Shown here piece by piece: positions 16,019 to 23,131 of a DNA stretch of 64,000 nt. A model generated the notes under the pieces. It ran no database searches. It had not been told where the DNA came from and saw nothing but the letters and a program-made list of their open reading frames with translations. Each line of letters starts with the position of its first letter. Positions within the stretch are counted from its first letter, which is position 1. The DNA lies in the NCBI GenBank assembly GCA_022844125.1, contig JALHMI010000007.1, positions 256,896-320,895 of the forward strand, written 5' to 3'. A program made the translations under genes and the position numbers. The DNA is from Pirellulales bacterium (GTDB lineage Bacteria > Planctomycetota > Planctomycetia > Pirellulales > PALSA-1355).

Positions 16019-16999
16019 TTGAACCGCATCCGCCTCTTAATCCTGTTGCTCGGCCCGCTGCCGATCGTCGGCTCTTCGTGGGCCGTCTCGGCGTGGTTCA
16101 AATCGGAACCTCGGGCGGTCGTGATGCGCAACAGCTTGCTTCCCGGACAGATTGGCGAGTGGGCACTGCAGAGCGCGACGACCTCGGCGCCGCTCGATCC
16201 GAGCGGACTCCTGGAGCGAGAGTGCCAGCGACGGGCGGATCAGTGGTCGGCGCAACTGGGAGCCGACTGTTCGGTACTGGTGCGCGCGCCGTTCGTTTTG
16301 GCCGGTGACTTTGCAGAAGCGGAACTCGAGGAACTGCACCAGCAGACGATTCAGCCGGCGATGCAGGCGATGCACCGCTCGTACTTCGACATCGAGCCGA
16401 GCGAACCGGTGAGCGTACTGGTATTTCGCGGTGAGTCGAGCTACGAACAGAACTGCGAACACCTGTTCGGCGAGCGCGGAATTTCGATCTACGGCTACTA
16501 CAAGCCAAAGCAGCGGACACTCGTGCTCAATCTGGGCACAGGCAAGGGAACGCTACTGCACGAGTTGACGCACGCGCTGGCCGACTTCGATTTCCAGGAG
16601 ATGCCGGAGTGGCTCAACGAAGGGTTGGCCAGCCTGCACGAGCAATCGCGGTTTCGCGACTCGGGGGACGGCCCCTGGATCGAGGGCCTCGTGAACTGGC
16701 GGCTCAAGGGGCTGCAGGAAGTCGCCGCAGCGGAGCAACTCGGTTCGCTGCGAGAACTGGTTGAGAACCCGCAGTTCCGCGGTCATGGCGAGGGCACGAA
16801 TTACGCCCAGGCTCGCTACTTCTGCCTGTACATGCAGGAGCAAGGCGTGCTGGAAGCTTTCTATCGGGCGTTTCGCGATCGATACACGGACGATCCTCGC
16901 GGCATGCGGGCACTGGCCGAGGCGTTTCCTGCCACGGACCTCGACGCACTGAACCACCAATTTACGCAGTGGATGCTGGAGCTGCAGGCGACTGAGTAG
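16019..16999 (+). CDS. secreted HExxH metallopeptidase-like protein (DUF1570/peptidase MA type)
   Basis: A 326-residue protein with a hydrophobic signal/anchor (RLLILLLGPLPIVGSSWAV) and a zinc-protease signature: HELTH at residues 181-185 and the likely third ligand E201 in WLNEGLASL. HExxH plus a downstream NEG-type glutamate is the gluzincin arrangement, as in the DUF1570/peptidase MA-like proteins common in planctomycetes. The start is a TTG, chosen because the signal peptide begins there; no ribosome binding site is visible. It is a single gene, with substrate unknown. The architecture suggests a cell-surface or periplasmic peptidase, but activity is inferred only from motifs. Confidence 0.75.
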   Translation: MNRIRLLILLLGPLPIVGSSWAVSAWFKSEPRAVVMRNSLLPGQIGEWALQSATTSAPLDPSGLLERECQRRADQWSAQLGADCSVLVRAPFVLAGDFAEAELEELHQQTIQPAMQAMHRSYFDIEPSEPVSVLVFRGESSYEQNCEHLFGERGISIYGYYKPKQRTLVLNLGTGKGTLLHELTHALADFDFQEMPEWLNEGLASLHEQSRFRDSGDGPWIEGLVNWRLKGLQEVAAAEQLGSLRELVENPQFRGHGEGTNYAQARYFCLYMQEQGVLEAFYRAFRDRYTDDPRGMRALAEAFPATDLDALNHQFTQWMLELQATE

Positions 17000-17028
17000 G
17001 CCGACGGCACGCCAGCTTCTGCCACGGC

Positions 17029-17217
17029 TCAGTTGCCGTCTTTGGTCGCCGTGGTTTCGGTCCAGCTCGGCGGGTCGCTGGCCGGGAACGACTCGTCCGA
17101 GGCTTCGTTTACGGGGTCGTCGAAGTCGCGGGTGTCGGCGGGCGCTTTGGCGGGGTCAGGCGTCGGCGTCTGCGACTGGGATGCCGGCTTAGGTGGCTGG
17201 CTTTTCTTGCTGGTCAT
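17029..17217 (-). CDS. small SFPASDPPSW-motif protein
   Basis: A 62-residue, Lys/Pro/Thr-rich, probably disordered protein ending in the segment VNEASDESFPASDPPSWTET. I recognise [DE]ESFPASDPP[AS]W as a motif recurring in short hypothetical proteins of several phyla, with no known function. The ATG at 17217 follows GGGAG at a good distance, which supports a real start over an upstream in-frame ATG. It is convergent with the HExxH protein gene and overlaps no supported gene. It is probably cytoplasmic. Confidence 0.65.
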   Translation of the reverse strand: MTSKKSQPPKPASQSQTPTPDPAKAPADTRDFDDPVNEASDESFPASDPPSWTETTATKDGN

Positions 17218-17378
17218 GGTTCCAACTCCCTTCGCGTGATGGATTCGCGGACTCGCTTCGAATGGCACCGAGGGGAATCGTAGGAGGTCGACCCAACCGG
17301 GGCAAACTTTTCGAGGCCGGGCTGCTATACTTCGCTCGCTCGAAGGTGACTCGCTGCCAGGACTTTCGGATCGAGGGC

Positions 17379-18188
17379 GTGCCGTTGCTCGGGGACTATT
17401 TGTTGTTGTGCGGAGCGGCGCTCCTGGCCGGTGCGGTCAACGCCGTGGCCGGTGGTGGAACGCTGCTCACCTTTCCGGCGCTCTACGCCGCGCTGGGAGC
17501 GACGAGCGAGGTCGCCGTCGTGGCCAATGCCACCAGCACCGTGGCGCTCGTGCCGGGAGCCATCGCAGCGCTATTCGGCTATCGCGAAGAGATCGTCCAC
17601 CAACGCCGCTGGGCTCTAATCCTGCTTGGGCCGAGCCTGGCCGGCGGACTGCTCGGCTCGCTGCTTTTGGTGTGGCTGCCAAGCAAGACATTTGCGACGT
17701 TGGTGCCGTGGTTGATTCTGACCGCGGCGCTGCTGTTTGCCCTGCAGCCAACAATCTCACGGTGGGTGGGAATCGGCACGGCACACGTCGGCGGGGCAGA
17801 CCCGAAGCAGCGGCACTCCCCTGCCCTGTTCGCAGGTATGCTCGGCTTTCAGTTTCTGGTGGCGGTGTACGGCGGATACTTTGGCGCGGGGATCGGAATC
17901 TTGATGCTCAGCGCGCTCGCGCTGATGGGGCTCGAAGACATCCACCAGATGAACGCCGTAAAGACCCTGCTGAATTTGGTGATCAACGGGACGAGTGTGG
18001 TGGTGTTCGTGGCCAGCGGCCTGGTTGAGTGGCGCTTCGCGATCGCGATGGCGGCCAGTTCCATCGCCGGCGGCTACCTGGCGGCGCGAACCGTGCGGCA
18101 GGTAAACAAGCGACTGGTTCGGCTGGTGATCGTGGGGATCGGCTTTGCACTGGCGGGCTACTATTTCTATCGCGAACGGTTGGCGTAA
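17379..18188 (+). CDS. TSUP (TauE/SafE) family permease
   Basis: A 269-residue protein with about eight membrane helices, matching the TSUP family, which moves sulfite, sulfonates or other small organic anions. The family signature GAVNAVAGGGTLLTFPALYAALG lies in the first helix region and is repeated as the GYFGAGIGILMLSALALMG segment in the second half. The GTG at 17379 is chosen because it places a short leader directly before helix 1, although GAGG is rather close to it. The reading frame is open further upstream without hydrophobic character. It stands alone, so the substrate cannot be inferred. Confidence 0.86.
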   Translation: MPLLGDYLLLCGAALLAGAVNAVAGGGTLLTFPALYAALGATSEVAVVANATSTVALVPGAIAALFGYREEIVHQRRWALILLGPSLAGGLLGSLLLVWLPSKTFATLVPWLILTAALLFALQPTISRWVGIGTAHVGGADPKQRHSPALFAGMLGFQFLVAVYGGYFGAGIGILMLSALALMGLEDIHQMNAVKTLLNLVINGTSVVVFVASGLVEWRFAIAMAASSIAGGYLAARTVRQVNKRLVRLVIVGIGFALAGYYFYRERLA

Positions 18189-18211
18189 GCGCGAAACTCA
18201 GCGCCGAGCGG

Positions 18212-19366
18212 TTAGACAGCGAATCGCTCGAGCAGTCCTTTGGCGATGATCAGCCGTTGCAGTTCGTTGGTTCCACCGCCGATGATCAGCAGCGGCGCGT
18301 CGCGATAGTAGCGCTCGACGTTGAGGTCTTTGGCGTAGCCGGCGCCGCCGTGGATGCGCAGGGCTTCGAGCACGACCTCTTGCGCGGTTTCGGTGGCGAA
18401 GAGCTTGGCCATCCCCGCTTCCAGATCGCAGCGCTCGCCGCGGTCTTTCTTTTCGGCGGCAGACCGCACCAGCAGCCGCGCCGCCTCGATTCTGGTGGCC
18501 ATATCGGCCAGTTTGTTCTGGATCGTCTGGTGCTGACAGATCGGCTTGCCAAAGGTGTGCCGCTCCTGGGAATAGCGAATTGCGTCTTCAAAAGCTGCGC
18601 GGGCGAGCCCCACCCCGCGGGCCGCAACGTTCAGTCGCTCGCTTTCGAGTCCAGCCATGATCTGTTTGAAGCCACGGCCCCCGACGCCGCCGATCAGGTT
18701 GGCCTCGGGGACGAAGAAATCGTCGAAGTGGAGCTCGCAGGTTTCGACGCCACGGTAGCCGAGCTTGTCGATCTCGCGGCCGACGGTGAAGCCGGGGGCG
18801 CCCTTCTCGATGATGAACGCAGAGATGCCGGTATGCGGCGGGTCTGCCTGTGGGTCGGTTTTGGCGGCGAGCACAAAGGTGTTGCCGTGCCGACCGTTGG
18901 TGATCCACATCTTTGAGCCGCGGATCAGGTAGCCACCGTCGGTGCGCGCGGCCGTGGTGCGGATGCGCTGGACGTCGGTGCCGGCGTCTGATTCCGAAAG
19001 CGCCAGTCCCCCGCGACGGACTCCACTGGCCAGGTCGGGCAGATACTTTTGCCGCTGCGGCTCGGTTCCGAAGCGGTGGATGATGTCGCAGATCACCGAG
19101 TGCGTGCCCAGCGGTCCGACAAGGCTCATCCAGCCGCGCGCGAGTTCCTCAATAACGAGTGCGAAGGTGATCGTATCAAGGCCGAGCCCGTCGTATTTCG
19201 TCGGCACATTGCAACCGAACAAGCCGAGGTCGCGCATCTGATCGACAAGCGCATGCGGGTATTCATCGGCGTGTTCGAGCCTGGCCGCAACGGGCAGCAC
19301 CTCGCGTTCGACGAACTGCCGGATACCGCGCACGATCTCTCGCTGCATCTGATCATTGACGTTCAT
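18212..19366 (-). CDS. acyl-CoA dehydrogenase
   Basis: A 384-residue FAD-dependent acyl-CoA dehydrogenase with the three usual domains: an N-terminal helical domain, a beta domain (LALSESDAGTDVQRI and MWITNGRHG) and a C-terminal helical domain (RIHGGAGYAKDLNVERYYRDA). At the position of the MCAD catalytic glutamate (the YEGT motif) this protein has IGGGTNELQ, that is, Gly. In isovaleryl- and long-chain-type enzymes the base instead lies on an earlier helix, for which LESERLN is a candidate here. No other fatty-acid or amino-acid catabolic gene is adjacent. It is divergent from the PEP-CTERM gene, with 141 bases between. Confidence 0.92.
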   Translation of the reverse strand: MNVNDQMQREIVRGIRQFVEREVLPVAARLEHADEYPHALVDQMRDLGLFGCNVPTKYDGLGLDTITFALVIEELARGWMSLVGPLGTHSVICDIIHRFGTEPQRQKYLPDLASGVRRGGLALSESDAGTDVQRIRTTAARTDGGYLIRGSKMWITNGRHGNTFVLAAKTDPQADPPHTGISAFIIEKGAPGFTVGREIDKLGYRGVETCELHFDDFFVPEANLIGGVGGRGFKQIMAGLESERLNVAARGVGLARAAFEDAIRYSQERHTFGKPICQHQTIQNKLADMATRIEAARLLVRSAAEKKDRGERCDLEAGMAKLFATETAQEVVLEALRIHGGAGYAKDLNVERYYRDAPLLIIGGGTNELQRLIIAKGLLERFAV

Positions 19367-19438
19367 GCGCGACCCCCCGTGTGACTAGACGTTCGAAGCC
19401 CTCACGAAATCGAAACGATATCCTAATGCAAAATCGGG

Positions 19439-19469
19439 TTGAAGGACTGCACAGAGGGCCGTACTGTGC
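19439..19469 (+). promoter_or_regulatory. candidate promoter overlapped by an inverted repeat
   Basis: TTGAAG (19439-19444) and TACTGT (19462-19467) are spaced by 17 bases, in front of the PEP-CTERM gene. An inverted repeat, GCACAG (19449-19454) and CTGTGC (19464-19469), covers the spacer and the -10, as an operator would. Neither hexamer is strong. Confidence 0.28.
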
Positions 19470-19507
19470 TTGCTTTCACACAAATCTAATCGACGGGGAG
19501 CCGGCCG

Positions 19508-20491
19508 GTGAGTCAAGCACGCACGGTGGGTTGGGCAATGGCACTTTTAGCGATTGCCCTTTCGGGGACGGCCGCCGCGTCAGTTATTGTTGGAGCGCCG
19601 GTGCAGATCGGCACAACCACCTCACCGCTGTTGGTCGAGACTTCCGGTCTGGCGGGGAGCAGAGCCTTTCCCGGCGTGCTCTGGATGCACGGGGACTCGG
19701 GAGACAGCCCGCGGTTTAGCGCCGTGGCTTCCAACGGATCCGTGCTGGGCCAGTTCTTTCTCGATGGCGCCACGAATCGCGACTGGGAGGATATGGCAAT
19801 CGGTCCCAAGCCGGGTGGCGGAAGCTATTTGTACTTCGGCGACATCGGCGACAATAACCGAGTTCGATCCAGCTTGCAGATCTATCGCACAACGGAACCC
19901 ACTTCGCTCAGTGGCGCCGTAATTCCAGCATCCGGTTACGACGTATTCAACTTGAAGTACCCCGGATTTCCGAACAACGCGGAGTCCTTGATGGTCGACC
20001 CACTGAGCGGCGACGTGCTGGTGGTTACGCGTTTTCCCAATGGGCAAGTTTATCGGGCTGACTCCAGCCTGTTCGATACGCCGGGCGGAACGACAGTGAT
20101 GGACTTCATGGGGACGATTCCCGTGCCCGATGCCAGGGCGGCGGATATTTCGCCGGATGGACGGTTTATCATCGTTCGCAACAAGACGACGACGGCGATG
20201 CTTTGGGAACGGTCGCCGGACGAGACTGTGTGGGACGCGCTGCAGGGGACGCCGCTGCCGGTCACGCTGGCAGTTGAGCCCCAAGGGGAAGCGATTGGTT
20301 GGGCCGCCGATGGCTCGGGGTTCTATACCGTGAGTGAATGGGATGACGAAGGTCCTCGCCCGATCTACTTCTACACGTTCAGCGTGCCGGAGCCGGGAAC
20401 GATGTCCCTGGCGGTGTGCGGGGTGGGAGGGCTGATGACGCTGCTAAACCGCAAGCGGACGCAGCGCCGGCGCCAGCTCTCGCACGTGTAG
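19508..20491 (+). CDS. PEP-CTERM sorted beta-propeller-like secreted protein
   Basis: A 327-residue exported protein. It has a signal peptide (residues 1-25), a body with beta-propeller-like strands (SGLAGSRAFPGVLWMHGDSG, NRDWEDMAIG, YFGDIGDNNR), and a C-terminal PEP-CTERM tripartite signal: VPEPGTMSL, a hydrophobic helix and an RKRTQRRR tail. PEP-CTERM tails are recognised by exosortases, which in other bacteria couple sorting to exopolysaccharide production; none is encoded in this window. The start is GTG with GGGGAG upstream. It is convergent with the DUF1598 gene, 16 bases apart. The body resembles a family of unassigned propeller proteins, and no enzymatic residues can be named. Confidence 0.85.
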   Translation: MSQARTVGWAMALLAIALSGTAAASVIVGAPVQIGTTTSPLLVETSGLAGSRAFPGVLWMHGDSGDSPRFSAVASNGSVLGQFFLDGATNRDWEDMAIGPKPGGGSYLYFGDIGDNNRVRSSLQIYRTTEPTSLSGAVIPASGYDVFNLKYPGFPNNAESLMVDPLSGDVLVVTRFPNGQVYRADSSLFDTPGGTTVMDFMGTIPVPDARAADISPDGRFIIVRNKTTTAMLWERSPDETVWDALQGTPLPVTLAVEPQGEAIGWAADGSGFYTVSEWDDEGPRPIYFYTFSVPEPGTMSLAVCGVGGLMTLLNRKRTQRRRQLSHV

Positions 20492-20507
20492 CAAATAGAG
20501 AGAACGG

Positions 20508-21854
20508 CTAGTTCCAGTACCAGCCGCTCGCCGGGGCGGCCGCACGGTCGCGAATGGCCGCCAACTCGGCACCGGTTTCAAACGTCGCCAGCGGAGCGAA
20601 CGGGTTGATCAGCACGCCGCCCGAGACGCTGAGGACCCAGGCGCCTTTGTGGCGCAGGGCGCTGGCCTGCGAATCGACCTGCTGCGGGGCGTGGTAGGCC
20701 TCGACTGGGACTTCGTCGCTCACGAGCAGCGACATGTTCCAGCCCGACTTTTCGGCCAGGTTTTCTTTGGCGATCAAGGCCGCGAGGACGGCCATGTCGA
20801 TACAGTTGCGAAGCTGGCCAAAGATGGCGTCCTGCTGCGACAGTTCCTGGTAGTTGGCGGTCATCAAGTCCGACCACTTGCGGGCGAGCGTGTCGTGCTT
20901 GCCCGAGGCTTGGCGCTGGCCATTGGCATCGAGGAACTGATCCTCGGTCATGGCCTTGACGCCGATCTCGCGGAATTCGAAGGCCAGTCCATCGGCGTCG
21001 GCGACGATCGCGTCGAACTTGGGTTCCAGCCACCAACGCGGGTGCATATTCACGCCGCGCGCGCTCTTGATCATGCTCAGGTAGCTCGGGAGCTGACGAA
21101 TCGGCGATTGCTCGAAGCCCATCGCGATGCGTTTCATGCGGTAATCGGCGGCGACCAGCACGCGAGCAAAGTGGCTTGTGGTGGGGACGCCCTTGACGGT
21201 GATCGTCTGCGGGCCGACGGCTTGTTCAAGCTGATCGAGGATCGGCTGGATGTTGTCGCCAGGATTGGTGAGGCGCTTGATGAGCGCGGCCGAGCGGGCC
21301 AATCCTTCATTCGAGGGATCAATCGAGCACGAGATTCCGGTCGCTTGAGCGGCATTCGTCGATCGCAGGGCGACCAGTAAATCGTCGAGCAACAGCACAG
21401 GCTGATCGGTGGTGACGCCGACGACTTCGCCGAGCGCGTTGAGCCTCCAGCCTTCGGCCGGTCCGGCGATTACAATGTCGCCGCGATCGGGATAAACGAA
21501 AACGTATTGAATGCGCTGCAGGCCACCGAGATAGCGAATCTCGTCAGTCAGCGGCGTGCCATTTTTCTGATGCTCGGCGATCGCGGCTTCGAGGCCCCGG
21601 AGCGAGATCTTGCGGAGGCTCTTATCTTTCAAAGCGCCTGGCACGCCGGCGAAGTTGTCCTGGCGGAATTGCTTGAGTGCGTTGAGCTGGTCGGTCTGGA
21701 TGGTCGAGAGGATACCGTTGGCGTCAATCGAAACGCCACCGACCTGCTGATTGACGAACTGAGCGCGGGCCGACGAGGCCGCGAGCGCCAAGACAACCGC
21801 GGTAAGGGCCAGGAGTTTGGCAACGGGCGACGACAAGTGACGGCGGAACGACAT
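20508..21854 (-). CDS. DUF1598 family secreted protein
   Basis: A 448-residue planctomycete protein of unknown function (DUF1598). A signal peptide (residues 1-31, ending SSARA) is followed by VGGVSIDANGILS, a motif typical of the N-terminal domain, then FVYPDRGDIVIAGPAEGW and a C-terminal half rich in charged helices. The ATG at 21854 is preferred over an upstream in-frame ATG because it has AGGGG at the proper distance and starts the signal peptide. It appears monocistronic, with a candidate promoter at 22013-22041. It is probably periplasmic; no catalytic motif is visible. Confidence 0.82.
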   Translation of the reverse strand: MSFRRHLSSPVAKLLALTAVVLALAASSARAQFVNQQVGGVSIDANGILSTIQTDQLNALKQFRQDNFAGVPGALKDKSLRKISLRGLEAAIAEHQKNGTPLTDEIRYLGGLQRIQYVFVYPDRGDIVIAGPAEGWRLNALGEVVGVTTDQPVLLLDDLLVALRSTNAAQATGISCSIDPSNEGLARSAALIKRLTNPGDNIQPILDQLEQAVGPQTITVKGVPTTSHFARVLVAADYRMKRIAMGFEQSPIRQLPSYLSMIKSARGVNMHPRWWLEPKFDAIVADADGLAFEFREIGVKAMTEDQFLDANGQRQASGKHDTLARKWSDLMTANYQELSQQDAIFGQLRNCIDMAVLAALIAKENLAEKSGWNMSLLVSDEVPVEAYHAPQQVDSQASALRHKGAWVLSVSGGVLINPFAPLATFETGAELAAIRDRAAAPASGWYWN

Positions 21855-22012
21855 GGATGATCCCCTGGAAATGCCACGCGACGTCGAACGACATGCGCTG
21901 GCGCCTGCTCTCTTTTCCCGAATCTCGCTTTTCTGCCAGCGAATTGCACGGCGAGTGCCGCCCGAAAGCAGGCGGGCGAGCGTCGCCCTAAACTGCTTGC
22001 TGGATAACAAAT

Positions 22013-22041
22013 AGGATAATTCGGAAGTCTGGGTCGGGCAA
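22013..22041 (-). promoter_or_regulatory. candidate promoter for the DUF1598 gene
   Basis: On the minus strand, TTGCCC (22036-22041) and TATCCT (22013-22018) are separated by exactly 17 bases. Each matches 4 of 6 consensus bases. The leader to the ATG would be about 150 bases. Confidence 0.3.
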
Positions 22042-22103
22042 GCAAAATCCACTTGAACGACAGCGCCGGTCGCCGTGCAAAGACCGAATTTTCCCGGTGT
22101 TTT

Positions 22104-22895
22104 TCAGGCGTGAGAGTAGTGATACAGCAGGATTCCCGCGGCGATGGCGACGTTCAGCGAATCGGTCCCCGGCCGCATCGGGATCGTAATGCGGCGATCC
22201 GCAAATCGCTGCCACTCGGCCGACAGCCCGTGACCCTCGCAGCCGAGCAGGAGGGCGAGCTTTTCGGGGCGGGGCGAGGCGTCGAACGGCGACGCCTCTG
22301 GAACCGTCACCGTTGCCCAGACTTGCAGGCCGTCGGACTCCCGAAGAAATGCCAGATCGGCTGTCAGATCGGTGCAGCGGGCGACTGGAACTTTGAAGGC
22401 CGCTCCCATCGAAACACGCAGTACACGGCGGCTGAACGGATCGCAGCAGCCAACGCCCAGGGCCACGCCGGCCGCGCCGAATGCTGCCGAAAGCCGCAGG
22501 ATGGTCCCAAGATTTTCGGGGTTGTGCACTTCGGGGGTTACGACCACAAGCACAGGGCCGGGCCGGCTGCAGATCGACGCCAGATCGGCCGATGGCGGCC
22601 GGCTGCCGTATGCCAGCACGCCGCGATGGAAACTGAAGCCGACGATCTGCTCGATCAGCGCGTCGGCCACGACAAGCAGGGAAACCTCCGGACCAACGAG
22701 CGGGCGGAACTCGTCGACGTAACGCTCCGTCAGCAGCAGAGACCGGACTTGTAGCCCGCTTTCAATCAGCCGGTGAGCGAGTTTGTCCCCCTCGGCAACG
22801 AGGGTGTCGGACCAACGCGTTTCATTCGTCGCTTTGAGGTCTCGAAACGGCGCCAGCCGCGGGTCGAGAGGGTCGGAGATGAAATCCAGCGACAT
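22104..22895 (-). CDS. SpoU/TrmH-family RNA 2'-O-methyltransferase
   Basis: A 263-residue SPOUT-superfamily enzyme that methylates the 2'-hydroxyl of tRNA or rRNA using S-adenosylmethionine. An N-terminal substrate-binding region is followed by the knotted catalytic domain with all three motifs: NPENLGTILRL (motif 1), LLLGCEGHGLS (motif 2) and IPMRPGTDSLNVAIAAGILLY (motif 3, here with RPGTD where MxGxx is common). The ATG at 22895 is preferred to an upstream one because conserved sequence begins there. Divergent from the export operon at 23132. The target nucleotide is unknown; TrmH- and RlmB-type are both possible. Confidence 0.9.
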   Translation of the reverse strand: MSLDFISDPLDPRLAPFRDLKATNETRWSDTLVAEGDKLAHRLIESGLQVRSLLLTERYVDEFRPLVGPEVSLLVVADALIEQIVGFSFHRGVLAYGSRPPSADLASICSRPGPVLVVVTPEVHNPENLGTILRLSAAFGAAGVALGVGCCDPFSRRVLRVSMGAAFKVPVARCTDLTADLAFLRESDGLQVWATVTVPEASPFDASPRPEKLALLLGCEGHGLSAEWQRFADRRITIPMRPGTDSLNVAIAAGILLYHYSHA

Positions 22896-23131
22896 GGTTC
22901 GCCTGCGACCGGTTCGTGGCACTTCGGATGGGGTGATTGGGATGACTGGGAGTCGTCGCTGGTCGAGGAAGGTCACTTTATCGGTAGGGCTCGCGCAATC
23001 GTTAAAGTCAGCCTGTTTTATTGGCCGACCCTACTCAACGAAGCGCGGTGGAGTCGCACTGCGCTCGGGGCAGCTACGCACGTCCTGACCACTGTAACCC
23101 CTGGACGACTGGGCGGCAAAACGTGCATTCG

